DNA from: Craterostigma plantagineum
Lineage: Eukaryota; Streptophyta; Magnoliopsida; Lamiales; Linderniaceae
Direction: 5' to 3'
Assembly (NCBI GenBank): GCA_027422505.1
Contig: JAPQWV010000484.1
Coordinates: 248,001-312,000, forward strand
Length of the DNA: 64,000 nt
Positions 54,797 to 64,000 of this stretch are shown here, piece by piece (within the stretch, counting starts at the first letter, position 1; each line of letters opens with the position of its first letter). The notes under the pieces are model-generated. The model searched no databases, had not been told where the DNA came from, and was given only the letters and a program-made list of their open reading frames with translations. The position numbers and the translations under genes are program-made.

Positions 54797-55197
54797 TGCA
54801 CCCCATCATGGGCTGCATGATTTTTAGGGCCCAATTGAGAGTCAGTCACATCGGTCAACTCACTTAGCGCTTCGAATCGGTTGCTCCTCTCGACAGTAGG
54901 TGATCGAATGGGATCTATTAGCCTCGGTACCTCTGGGCATTGCCTTAACACGCTCGCCTCCCCCTGACAGTGTTCCCCACTGTGAGGCATATTATGGGAC
55001 CCATTAGCCACCTTAGGTAACATAATGGCATTCGCTTTGGCCCCCATCTGTTGCCACTCCTCGTGCACGGGGCCTCCCATCGTCATGCGGCTTGACCCCT
55101 CCTCATGCACACGTCCGCTCCTTTGCTCCATGCGAGTGCGTCGACCCCTGGGGTTCGGGCGATTTCGTTGCCAATTCGACCATGCCTTTGTCTCCAC
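54790..55197 (-). pseudogene. LINE-7 ORF1 C-terminal tail
   Basis: Open frame of about 135 codons: WSNWQRNRPNPRGRRTRMEQ, VHEEWQQMGAKANAIM, SNRFEALSELTDVTDSQLGP, ending NHAAHDGVHS and TAG. It matches the tail after CCHC in LINE-3 (QWEWQKVGAKRK, NSFGILADIQDED). 5' truncation removed DUF4283 and CCHC. Confidence 0.75.
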
Positions 55198-55213
55198 GAG
55201 AAAAGTGTTCAGT

Positions 55214-55224
55214 CATGCGAATAT
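55214..55224 (+). repeat. Target site duplication of LINE-7, right
   Basis: CATGCGAATAT, identical to 51083-51093. Confidence 0.9.
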
Positions 55225-56506
55225 AGTTACCGACAAATGTAACTTAGAGTTAAATAAAAAGTATTTGTGGCATCTTAGACTTGGTCATGCCGGAGTTCGA
55301 AAGATTCAAGAGTTGGAGAAACATGGCATTATTAAGCCTACGGAATCAAATTCCTATCCAACGTGTGAGTCTTGTTTCCTCGGCAAAATGACTAAGTCTC
55401 CTTTTATAGGGACTTTTCAAAGAGCCACTAATCTTTTGGATTTGATCCATACAGACGTTTGTGGACCGTTTAGTGTAGCGGCCTGAGGTAATTTCCATTA
55501 TTTCGTGACTTTCACAGATGATCACTCTCGCTACGGCTTGGTGTATCTGTTGAAGCACAAGTCTGAAACGTTTGAAAAGTTCAACGAATTCAAGACTTTA
55601 GTGGAAAATCAAATTGGGAGACAAATTAAAGTCGTACGATCAGATCAAGGCGGCGAGTATATGAGTCTCGAGTTCGATGATATCTTGAAAGAAAATGGAA
55701 TTATTTCGCAGTTTACACCGCCTGGGACACCACAACTGAATGGTGTTGCCGAACGCAGAAATCGAACATTATTAGATGAAGTTCGATCTATGCTAAGCTA
55801 TACAGATCTTCCCATATCGTTATGGGGATATGCTTTGCAAACTGCTGTTTATGTTTTGAACAGAACCCCTTCGAAGTCTGTAGATAGGGTACCTTACGAA
55901 ATTTGGAATGGTAAGAAGCTGGGCTTGAATCACTTAAGGTTTTGGGGATGTCCTGCCTATGTGAAAAAGCTAGTAGCAGACAAACTCGAATCTAGGTCGA
56001 TGAAAGGACGTTTCGTCGGGTATCCCGATGATAGGATGGGATATTATTTTTACCTCCATGATGATCAAAGGATCATCGTAGCTATTCACGCTCACTTTCT
56101 CGAGGAACAGTTCATTCAAGAAGGTGGAGCTGGCAGAGAAGTGACTCTTGGAGAGTTAGATGAAACGCCTCCAGAGACATCAGTGCCTGAGGGCACAGAT
56201 GAGCTGTCCAAGACGCGCCCAGAGTTGCGCAGGTCGGGTAGAATATCTCGCATGCCTGAGAGATATGGTATGGTACACGTCGAGCACGTGGGTGCTGCGA
56301 CTAAGGGGATCCTTGGTGATGACCCTGCTACCTTTGACCAGGCAATGGTGGATGTCGACTCTAAGAAATGGGTCGAAGCTATGAAAGCAGAGATGGACTC
56401 GATGCACATCAACCAAGTCTGGACTCTAGTAGACCTGCCCGAAGGTTTTAGACCTATAGGGTGTAAATGGGTCTACAAGAGAAAGATTGGATCTGACACA
56501 GGTTGA
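55225..56506 (+). pseudogene. pol: Copia-2 integrase
   Basis: The pre-integrase zinc domain reads LWHLRLGHAGVRKIQELEKH and YPTCESCFLGKM (H2C2 ligands present). The integrase core has LIHTDVCGPFSVAA, where TGA at 55484 replaces Arg, then YFVTFTDDHSRYGLVYLLKH, VVRSDQGGEYMSLEFDDIL and TPQLNGVAERRNRTLLDEVR, so Asp, Asp and Glu are all present. ISLWGYALQTAVYVLNRTPS and LRFWGCPAYVKKL follow, then an acidic linker and the start of RT ([36 protein letters not shown]). A one-base shift at about 56500 ends the frame. One stop and one shift are the only lesions here. Confidence 0.9.
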
Positions 56507-57342
56507 GACCTACAAAGCTAGGCTAGTAGAGAAAGGGTATAATCAAAAAGAGGGCATTGATTATGAGGAAACTTTTTCACCTGTTGCAATGATTAAATCT
56601 ATCCGTATTTTGCTTGCAATAGCAGCATACTATGATTACGAGATCTGGCAGATGGATGTGAAAACCGCTTTCCTAAATGGATTCCTCCAGGAGGAAATCT
56701 ATATGGAGCAGCCCAAGGGTTTTACATCGCAAGCAGATGCTCACAAAGTGCGCAAGCTTAATAGGTCCATTTATGGACTTAAGCAAGCGTCGAGAAGCTG
56801 GAATCTTCGATTTGATGAAGTAACTTAGGAACTACGGATTCTTAAAGAATGAGGATGAGCCTTGCGTTTACAAGAAGGTCAGTGGGAGTAAGATATCATA
56901 CCTCGTATTGTACGTGGATAACATGCTTCTGATGGGAAACGATATCGGAATGCTCTCGGAGGTGAAAGATTGGCTTTCGACCGAGTTCTCTATGAAAGAC
57001 CTGGGAGAAGCAACCTATATTCTTGGAATTCGCCTTTTTAGAGATCGAGCAAATCGAATGATAGGTTTATCTCAGGCCCTTTATTTAGAAAAGATCCTGA
57101 AACGGTTTCGAATGGATGAATCTAAGAAAGGGTTCTTACCAATGCGACATGGGATTCATCTCTCGAAATCCATGTATCCTCAAAGTGAGGAAGCAAGGAA
57201 GGAAATGAGTGGAATTCCTTATGCATCAGCAATAGGTAGCCTAATGTATGCGATGCTATGTACGCGGCCTGACATTGCATATGCTTTGAGCATAGTCATC
57301 GGTACCAGACTAATCCTGGTAAAGAACATTGGAATGCAGTAA
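56487..57342 (+). pseudogene. pol: Copia-2 reverse transcriptase
   Basis: RT continues after the shift: [60 protein letters not shown] (motif A, Asp present) and [24 protein letters not shown] at 56826 and a local shift precede VLYVDNMLLMGNDIGM. The catalytic YVDD is YVDN (AAC at 56920), so polymerisation would be lost. KDLGEATYILGIRLFRDRAN, LSQALYLEKILKRFRM and IGSLMYAMLCTRPDIAYALS end the domain before a shift near 57300. Confidence 0.9.
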
Positions 57343-57767
57343 AGAATATCTTCAAGTACCTTAGACGGACTAAAGATATGATATTGATTTATGGAAATGG
57401 AGAATTAGAGGTGGACGGTTATACCGATTCGGATTTCCAGTCGGGCGTGGATGACCGAAAATCCACTTCTGGTTTCGTCTATACGCTCAATGGTGGAGCA
57501 GTGTCTTGGAAAGGTTCTAAGCAAAGTACTACTGCCGATTCCACAATTGAAGCGGAGTATAGTGGGGCAGTAGCACAAGCCAAGGAACCTAGGTCTCACT
57601 CGAAGTCCAAACAAATAGAAAGAAAATACCACCTGTTGCGTGGGTTCGTTGAGAATGACTACATAGCTGTGCAGAAAATAGCCACCGCGGATAACGTGGC
57701 GGACCCATTCACTAAGCCTCTCTCACAGGCAGTGCTTGATCAACACCTCCATAAAATGGGGTTATGA
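57330..57767 (+). pseudogene. pol: Copia-2 RNase H with internal deletion
   Basis: After HWNAVKNIFKYLRRTKDMIL the RNase H domain reads GYTDSDFQSGVDDRKSTSGF and SWKGSKQSTTADSTIEAEYS, with Asp and Glu of the active site. The next block, normally about 30 residues with a third Asp (CDN), is missing: EAEYSGAV jumps to AQAKEPRSHSKSKQIERKYH. NVADPFTKPLSQAVLDQHLH and the TGA at 57765 end pol. The deletion is in frame. Confidence 0.87.
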
Positions 57768-57789
57768 TATCATAGCGCATGGCATTGAG

Positions 57790-57803
57790 TGCAAGTGGGA
57801 GAT
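57790..57803 (+). other. Polypurine tract of copia-2
   Basis: GCAAGTGGGAGAT directly before the 3' LTR TGTTAGG, the standard copia arrangement. Confidence 0.85.
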
Positions 57804-59889
57804 TGTTAGGGATGTGCCCTCGGAATGCCATTCGAGGATGTAATGAATAGGGCATGTATTTAATAATCGATGTATTATTCGCTATATATTTGAATAATGT
57901 ATTCTTATACTATGAATGGAATTTATATTTATTATTTATTCTTTGAAAGGCATATTATTTATTTACCTATTAAGTCTTACTAGGCATCCGGTGAGACGGT
58001 AAATAAATAAATCCCATATAGCGTGAGTTTAGTCACTGATTCTCATGGGATGAGAGAGGGGCACCGGTGAGCTATTATTCTCCGATATTAAATTAGTCCA
58101 TAAGTCTTAGACCCTAGTAGGGTGACTGAGCGTCAATTACGACTTATTTGTTGACGACTCTTATATGGTTGTGCCAATCATTCGCTTGGAAAGCGGGAGG
58201 TCGTAACATTGGTATAAGTTGAATTAGGGGATTGACTTGTACTTGGACACGACTCGCAATCGACGATCACATGGACCTTATCGTTACTCTGGGTAGCGTC
58301 AATGATAGATCGATTGACTATAGTAGTGGTGCGTGGACCTTAGACCAAAGGGTCTTTGATGGAGTTGACTTTGGGGTCTTGATTTGTCACTAGTATGCTA
58401 GGCCCATTTTGTTTGGGAACGAACATGGGTCGGCAGCGACATGCGGTCTTGACAACAAAGGGTAACTGCCGTGCTTAGACTATCGTGAGGGATTCACTGT
58501 CTCGTTAGTAATCGAGATATATGTCCTATGTATATTCGGGGACGGGAAATTACAAAGTCTTCGGCCGAAGCTATAAACTGACTCACGTGGGACGTGGGGA
58601 GCAGTTTAGTAATTTCGTCACGAATTAGTCATAGAGTCGAGTCTAGTGAGTTTGACGAACCATGACTCTCACTCGAACGGGACATTTGTGAATGGTCTAT
58701 ACGTACGACGATAATCTATAGTCGGTTCCTAGATCGAAGATCGTGCTTAACACGGGATCTATTCGGTACCGCGGGATTGGCTAGGCGCTTACTGAATTCT
58801 TGCATTCCTCCCTTGCCGGGTTGAGACGAACCAAGAGAGTCGGGCTTAAAAATAATCACTGTGATAGTGCCTAACTATTATGAGATGTAAATAGATTTAA
58901 CAGTCTTAGAGATGTTAATAAAAATGTTGAATACAAGTTTTAGAAATTGTATTTATATGGACGTAAATAGGGTTCACAACGATGAGCGAGGCTCGTCACA
59001 GTCGTGAAGCCTTTGTGCAAACTTGCAGTAGATTAAAAAATTCATATCTCACAATCTAAACCTCGGATTGAGAATTCCTTTGGTCATAATCAAAATTGGT
59101 GAGTCTTTTAACTATTGTTAAAATTTCAGGGCAATCGGACATCGTTTACCCTCGATCGGATCGAAACATGAAACTGCCGCAAAGCTGTCAGGGCAGTCAC
59201 GGCCGTGACAACCTTTGCATGTGGCTGTGACACATGGCAGTGAGCTCGTTTTCTGTCCAGACAGTGTCTCGGCCGTGACAGACTTGACCTAGGCTGTGAC
59301 CGACAGGTCAAATTTGAGCCAAATCAAATCCAATTTTGGTTCTTGTTCTTTTGTTAGACTTGTGGGACAATGTCTAGTCATTAGATGACATAAATGGGAC
59401 ATGATCTCATTTAATTAAGGTTAAAATCATTTTCAAGGTTGAAAATGGAATTTTATGATTAGGCTTTGAGCTAATTTCGTCCATATGATAATTCCATACA
59501 TTCTCACACTAAAAACTTGAGTTTAGAGAGTGGTGAGAGCTCCTTATGTTGTCTTAGAGAAAACCCTAAGTGTGTTTGAGTTTCTAGTAAATCAAACACA
59601 CTAAAACACATCTTTATAAAATATTCTTTACTTCCTCTAGCCATCCTTGGGGAGGTGAAGATTGTGGTACGTCACGGGATCGGCATGACTCTCTTCGGCA
59701 CAGTTCGTGAGCTACGGGAGCTAAGGATCTTAGCAACGAGGGTAAGATCTCTATTCCTTTATCTGTGTCATACATGCGTTTTCTTTATTTAACCGAGTAT
59801 CCTAGGGAAACCGTAAGGGGAAACTGGGAAATTTTTTAAATTCCGCTGCGTCCGGGGCGAGGCCTCGGGTCACCCAGGGTTACCCAACA
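57804..59889 (+). repeat. 3' LTR of copia-2
   Basis: 2086 bp, TGTTAGGGATGTG to TTACCCAACA. It lacks a stretch of about 34 bases present in the left LTR and has CTCGGCCGTGAC for CACGGCCATGAC. GTCACGGCCGTGAC is kept at about 59195. Confidence 0.92.
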
Positions 59890-61140
59890 TATGTTTTATT
59901 CGATCCAGGCGCAACGCACTCTTCATGTCACGAACATTTGCATCATTATTACATGATAAACCCGAAACCCTAGAAAATAAGTAAGTTAGACTTCCAACGG
60001 GTGAGATGGTCATAATAAGTACAGTATACCCGAAACGTAAAATTGTTAGTGATGGGGTAGAGATGCAGGCGACCTTATTAGTTTTACCCTTAACGGTTTT
60101 CGACGTAATATTAGGCATGAATTGGTTGTCTCGATATCTTGCAAAACTAGATTGTTTTATAAAGGAAAATTGAATTGTTTCCTTCGGATCAATCACATAT
60201 AGTGTTTAAAGGATAAAAGAACGTATGGACGGCATGTCAGATCTCTTGTTTACAAGCATTCAAATTGATAGAAAAGGGTGTCAGCGTTATATGGCGTATA
60301 TTATAGATACACGATTGTGTGGATTAAAGGTGGAAGATATTGCCGTAGTAAATGAATACCCTGATGTTTTTCAGAGGATATGTCTGGATTACCACCAGAT
60401 CGAGATACAAAATTACGATTGAACTTCAACTTGGCACGGCACCAGTTTCTATTCCACCATATCGAATGGCACTAATAGAGCTGAATGAGTTAAAGGTACA
60501 ATTGAAGGAATTATTAGACAAAGGATATATACGGCCAAGTGTATCACCATGGGGAGCGCCTGTGCTCTTTGTTAAAAAAAAAGGATGGTACGCTCAGATT
60601 ATGTATCGACTACAGACAGTTGAACAAAGTGACGGTGAAAAACAAGTATCCGTTGCCTCGAATTGATGATTTGTTTGATCAACTACAGGGTTCTAAGGTC
60701 TTTTCAAAGATTGACCTAAGATCGGGGTACCATCAAATAAAGATTGCAAAAGATGATATTCCAAAGACAGCCTTTAGAACAAGATATGGGCATTACGAAT
60801 TCTTGGTTATGCCGTTTGGACTGACGAATGCCCCTGCAGTCTTTATGGCGTTAATGAACGATGTCTTCATAGACGATATGGTATATTCTAGGTCAAAAGA
60901 AGAACATGAACAACATTTAAGAGTTGTTCTTCAAACTTTACGAGAAAAGAAGCTATATGCGAAATTATCAAAATTCGAATTTTGGTTGGATCAAGTAGTA
61001 TTTTTGGGCCATGTATCTGGCGAAGGAATTCAAGCTGATCCTAGAAAATTGAAGCAGTAATCAAATGGGGAAGTCCTAAGAACGTGGCACAAGTTCGTAG
61101 TTTTCTAGGTTTGGCTGGATATTATAGACGGTTCGTAGAG
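59890..61140 (+). pseudogene. pol: Gypsy-1 protease remnant and reverse transcriptase
   Basis: Protease resumes as VLFDPGATHS at about 59894-59925, with catalytic DSG changed to DPG, then decays to about 60340. [42 protein letters not shown], a nine-A run at 60576 that shifts the frame, [35 protein letters not shown] (motif A) and [20 protein letters not shown]. About a dozen residues before motif C are deleted, giving [20 protein letters not shown]; the two Asp remain. [20 protein letters not shown] and [16 protein letters not shown] follow, and the domain ends near [11 protein letters not shown] where LINE-8 begins. Confidence 0.87.
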
Positions 61141-61889
61141 TACGGTAGAATACATGGAGATATCACCTCTACTGCCTAGTGTTCGACCGGAGATACAGGA
61201 TGAGGTTCGCTGGTCGCGTCAGGAAATGGATGTTTTACGACTCGATCGACCAGAGAGAGTCTGAGCGTGCGACGTCAGCGGGTTCCATGGAACACTCTAC
61301 TTGGCGGGCCTCTCTCCAGACCTCGACATGATTTCATTGTTTGGCTCGCGATCAGGGATAGGTTGGCTACAAAGGACAAAACATGAATGACAGCTATGGC
61401 AGGGAATGATTTCTGCCTTCTCTGTGACGACCAGATCGTGGAGACGACGCAACACCTGTTCTTCGAGTGTTCCTTCTCTAGGGCTTGCCTTCGATTAATG
61501 TGCGTTCACATGCGGGTCGGTTGGCCGTATACTAACTAGCATGAGGGAATTCGCTGGGCGTCTAGGCGATGGAGGGGAGACACTTAGCTTCGATGGGGCC
61601 ACGACACGCCCTAGCGTCATTGATTTATCACACCAGTCCATATCGTATCTGACGTTGAGACTTTACTAGGCATGCGGCTTTCCACCCTTTCGCATAAGTA
61701 CGACCTTCAGTTACGGGCAATGCGCCGAGTTTGGCTCATAGCTTGGTAGGCCTTAGTTTGGGGTAGAATGTTCTTTTTTCGTTGTGAGCCGGTAGCATGT
61801 TACTGGTTTGGTTTGGTTTGTGCATCTGCACATCTTCCATGTACATTCTTCCACTCTCTTCTGTGATATTTTAGTGACCGAAAAAAAAA
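61141..61889 (+). mobile_element. LINE-8: 3' stub of a LINE in gypsy-1 pol
   Basis: It starts [20 protein letters not shown], matching the sequence after RT in LINE-6 (EYMDIEPLLPQVRPSEED). It keeps remnants of zf-RVT in several frames, the end with CATAAGTACGACCTTCAG (AKYDLQ-type), a 3' UTR with GGTAGCATGTTACTGG and a nine-A tail at 61881-61889. Gypsy-1 RNase H continues at once. No convincing target duplication was found. It has no function of its own. Confidence 0.85.
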
Positions 61890-62380
61890 TTTCTTTACTA
61901 GCCGCTCTAATGACAAAATTATTACGAAAATGGACGATCTTCAAATGGACCGAAGAGTGCCAGAAGAGTTTTGAAGAATTAAATAAGCGAGATTAACAAC
62001 AGCTCCAGTGTTAACAATCCCATCAGGTACAGATGGATTTGTGATTTACAGTGACGCATCTCATCAAGGATTGGATGTGTTTTAATGCAACATGGAAAAG
62101 TAGTGGCATATGCGTCACGGCAGTTAAAGCCATATGAAGTATCCTATCCAACACATGATTTGGAATTAGCGGCAGTAGTGTTCGCATTAAAGATATGGCG
62201 ACATTACCTATATGGTACGAAATTTCAGATTTTCACCGATCATAAAAGTCTGAAGTATCTGCTGAGTCAGAAAGAATTGAATATGAGACAAAGGCGATGG
62301 ATTGGGCTGTTAAAGGACTATGATTGCACTATAGAGTATCATCCAGGAAAAGAAAATGTTGTGGCAGACGCATTAAGTTG
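61890..62380 (+). pseudogene. pol: Gypsy-1 RNase H
   Basis: FKWTEECQKSFEELNKR, then in another frame [20 protein letters not shown], then [60 protein letters not shown] and [15 protein letters not shown], a typical Ty3/gypsy RNase H with the Asp and Glu residues readable. At least two single-base shifts occur (about 61994 and 62080), and TGA follows ADALS at 62379. Confidence 0.88.
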
Positions 62381-63564
62381 AAAATCATATTCATTATCGA
62401 ATTCGAATCTGATCAGTCTAAGGAAGATGATATTGAAATAGAAGTGAATGATGTAGGTGTTGTATGTGCTTCAATGGCAATTCATCCTATTATGTTGGAT
62501 CGAATAAAGAGAGCTCAGTTTAAGGACGAGAAATTGGCAAGTATTGCAGAAAACGTAAAACATGGGTTGAGGAAGTCGTTTGTCATAACTGAAAATGGTG
62601 TTATGACGATCAATAGTCGATTATGTGTCCCCAATATTGACAATATTCGACAGGAAATAATGGATGAAGCGCATACTGCCCCTTATGCTATGCATCCGGG
62701 CAGTACAAAAATGTATCAAACCATCAAATCTCATTATTGGTGGCCAAGAATGAAGAAAGACGTGGCGGAATACGTGTTAAAATGTTTAACTTGTCAACAG
62801 ATTAAAGCCGAACACCAAGCACCTGCTAGTAAATTACATCCTTTACCCATACCTGTTTGGAAATGGGAGCGTATAACGATGGATTTTCTATATGGTCTTC
62901 CTTCAACAGCTAAGAAAAATGATGCCATTTGGGTAATTGTTGATAGACTTACGAAATCAGCACACTTCTTGCCATTTCGATGGGGTTCTACGCTGGAATA
63001 CCTGGCAAAAAGATACGTCAATGAAATAGTCCGACTACATGGAGTACGTACGTCAATAGTATCCGATCGTGATCTCCTATTTACTTCCAGATTTTGGGGA
63101 AGTTTACAGGAAGCACTCGGAGCTAAATTGCATTTTAGTACGGCGTTTCATCCGCAGACAGACGGACAGTCAGAAAGGACAATACAGACCCTGGAAGACA
63201 TGCTTCGAGCATGTGTAATCGAATTCAAAGGATCATGGGATGATTATATAGCGTTAATGGAATTCGCCTATAATAATCAATATCACTTATTGGTATGGCA
63301 CCTTACGAAGCTTTATATGGTCGAAAGTGCCGAAACCCAATATGTTGGGACATGGAAGTTGAACGGGTATTAGAAGGGCCAGATCTGATTCAAGATACAA
63401 TGGAAAAGATAAAGGTTGTTAAAAGTCGGCTTAAAGCAGCTCAAGATCGACAAAAGAGTTACATTGATCAACATCGACGAGAAATGGAATATGAAGTTGG
63501 AGAGAAAGTATTTCTACGAGTATCTCCATGGAAAGGTGTTCTAAGTAAAGTTAACAATCACTAG
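62381..63564 (+). pseudogene. pol: Gypsy-1 integrase
   Basis: A long clean frame to 63373: zinc domain AMHPGSTKMYQTIKSHYWWP and CLTCQQIKAEHQ, then the core ERITMDFLYGLPSTAKKNDA, IWVIVDRLTKSAHFLPF, TSIVSDRDLLFTSRFWGSLQ and FHPQTDGQSERTIQTLEDML (Asp, Asp, Glu present). A shift near 63295 moves to MAPYEALYGRKCRNPICW and the C-terminal RQKSYIDQHRREMEYEVGEK, VFLRVSPWKGVL. Similarity stops at about 63545, before the part where a chromodomain would lie. Apart from the shift this integrase is well kept. Confidence 0.9.
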
Positions 63565-63576
63565 TACAATAAATCG

Positions 63577-63651
63577 GATTACACCTCCAGTGTGTGCGAT
63601 TTTCACACAGTAGCGCGATTACACCTTCAGTGTGTGCGATTTTCACACAGT
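63577..63651 (+). repeat. Tandem motif in the LINE-9 5' UTR
   Basis: Two 35-bp units, 63577-63611 and 63617-63651, beginning GATTACACCTCCAGTGTGTG and GATTACACCTTCAGTGTGTG, differ at one base. Each holds an inverted pair GTGTG..CACAC around GCGATTTT. Tandem 5' UTR units act as promoter modules in some LINEs; here that is an inference. Confidence 0.85.
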
Positions 63652-63768
63652 TGGCGATTTTTTCAAATTTTCGAAGGTTTCCATCGCGATTTCAGCACCG
63701 ATCGTCGTCGTTTCCGGTCTTTCTTGACTGGCCGACGATCATCTGTGGTTCTTGGACTGGGTGCTGCG

Positions 63769-64000
63769 ATGGCGGAGGATGTTTCGCCTAGGGTTTTGGC
63801 GATGGTGGAGATGGAGAGTGAGCGAAATCCGATTGACACGGCAGCGACGGGCAATATGGCGATGCCAACCATGCCTGATTTGGATGCTCTTGCCGCGTTA
63901 TATCCTGAATTCGTGAGTTGTTTTGATGGTGCACGGTTTCGTTCTTTGATGAGCACGGTTCATGGATCTACAGTGGCCAACTCTGATGGGGAGCGCCGAT
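63769..64000 (+). CDS. LINE-9 ORF1, N-terminus, intact to the window edge
   Basis: ATG at 63769 (MAEDVSPRVLAMVEMESERN) opens a frame of 77 codons with no stop before the edge. ALYPEFVSCFDGARFRSLMS and VHGSTVANSDGERR match the N-terminal box of LINE-3 ORF1 (FDIGSFESLVNRVHGT). The DUF4283 domain would follow beyond 64000. An upstream in-frame ATG is not evident. RNA binding is inferred from the family. Confidence 0.72.
   Translation, partial: MAEDVSPRVLAMVEMESERNPIDTAATGNMAMPTMPDLDALAALYPEFVSCFDGARFRSLMSTVHGSTVANSDGERR

Larger units (their letters stand above)
51094..55213 (-). mobile_element. LINE-7: minus-strand LINE inside copia-2 pol
   Basis: Poly(T) on the plus strand at 51094-51099 marks its tail. 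An 11-bp duplication flanks it. It begins in the C-terminal part of ORF1 and includes all of ORF2 and a short 3' UTR (51254-51100, with CTATATATACGGGACTTTATACC before the tail, like the LINE-1 tail TATATATAAAAGGGACATTACACC). It is close to LINE-1 in sequence. Confidence 0.92.
46356..59889 (+). mobile_element. Copia-2: full-length Ty1/copia element with 2.1-kb LTRs
   Basis: Bounded by TGTTAGGGATG and TTACCCAACA with 5-bp duplication TATGT. It has LTRs, PBS, a long leader, gag, protease, integrase, RT, RNase H and PPT in Ty1/copia order. LINE-7 (51094-55213, minus) lies between protease and the pre-integrase domain. Without LINE-7 the element is about 9.4 kb. The two LTRs differ by many substitutions and indels, so it is much older than the element at 9022-17158. 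Confidence 0.92.
45087..63560 (+). mobile_element. Gypsy-1: Ty3/gypsy element interrupted by copia-2 and LINE-8
   Basis: After the 5' LTR come PBS, gag, protease, RT, RNase H and integrase on the plus strand, in Ty3/gypsy order (integrase last). Copia-2 is inserted at the gag-protease junction, LINE-8 between RT and RNase H. The integrase C-terminal box KVFLRVSPWKGV and the gag suggest the Tekay/Del chromovirus group. The end of integrase, any chromodomain and the 3' LTR are cut off by LINE-9 or lie outside. Confidence 0.87.
63560..64000 (+). mobile_element. LINE-9: 5' end of a LINE running off the window
   Basis: It starts at about 63560 where gypsy-1 integrase ends. It has a 5' UTR with a tandem 35-bp motif, a GC-rich stretch, and the start of ORF1 without lesions. 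Because the 5' UTR is present this may be a full-length copy; the rest is outside the window. The exact first base and target duplication cannot be set. Confidence 0.7.

Overview
This is plant nuclear DNA, probably from a eudicot, and it is essentially all retrotransposon. I found no host gene, rRNA, tRNA gene or CRISPR array. The plant assignment rests on three things: Ty1/copia and Ty3/gypsy elements primed by initiator tRNA-Met (TGGTATCAGAGC), plant L1-type LINEs (DUF4283/CCHC ORF1; EN-RT-zf-RVT ORF2), and two tRNA-derived SINEs. I cannot name the species.

Layout. 1-7420 is Sirevirus-like copia debris: a plus-strand LTR, gag, coiled-coil spacer and protease remnant (copia-1), meeting an inverted LTR (3858-4204) that follows a long broken minus-strand additional ORF (4176-7420). 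7421-8348 and 20924-22440 are two halves of one AT-rich block full of CGATCG/CTCGAG motifs. It was split by a three-deep nest: LINE-1 (8366-20906, 17-bp target duplication) contains 5'-truncated LINE-2, which contains a young Ty3/gypsy-derived element (9022-17158) with 3.3-kb LTRs and gag only.

22440-37303 holds LINE-3 (minus, 3'-truncated), a minus-strand Sirevirus protease/integrase fragment (copia-3), and a head-to-head pair of related LINEs (LINE-4 minus, LINE-5 plus). Each arm of the pair is interrupted by a solo LTR of one family (S1 26315-29359; S2 31057-34007). 37304-63560 is a plus-strand Ty3/gypsy element (gypsy-1). Its 5' LTR carries SINE-1, the best preserved LINE (LINE-6) and SINE-2. 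Copia-2 (46356-59889, 2.1-kb LTRs, TSD TATGT) is inserted at its gag-protease junction and itself carries minus-strand LINE-7. The gypsy pol also holds the 3' stub LINE-8. From about 63560 the intact 5' end of LINE-9 runs off the window.

How the parts relate. Only 9022-17158 looks recent. It keeps LTRs, PBS, PPT and gag but has no protease, RT or integrase, so it would need enzymes in trans. Nearly every pol gene here is broken, often at a catalytic residue (FADA, YVDN, DPG, VSGC). The least expected structure is in the solo LTRs: at the same relative position, one LTR has an array of TCGCGA motifs and the other an array of TCGA motifs. Similar CpG-palindrome arrays occur in the gypsy-1 LTR and in the 7.4-8.3/20.9-21.7 kb block. 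Joins between separated fragments are inferences from sequence and frame continuity; target duplications were read directly.
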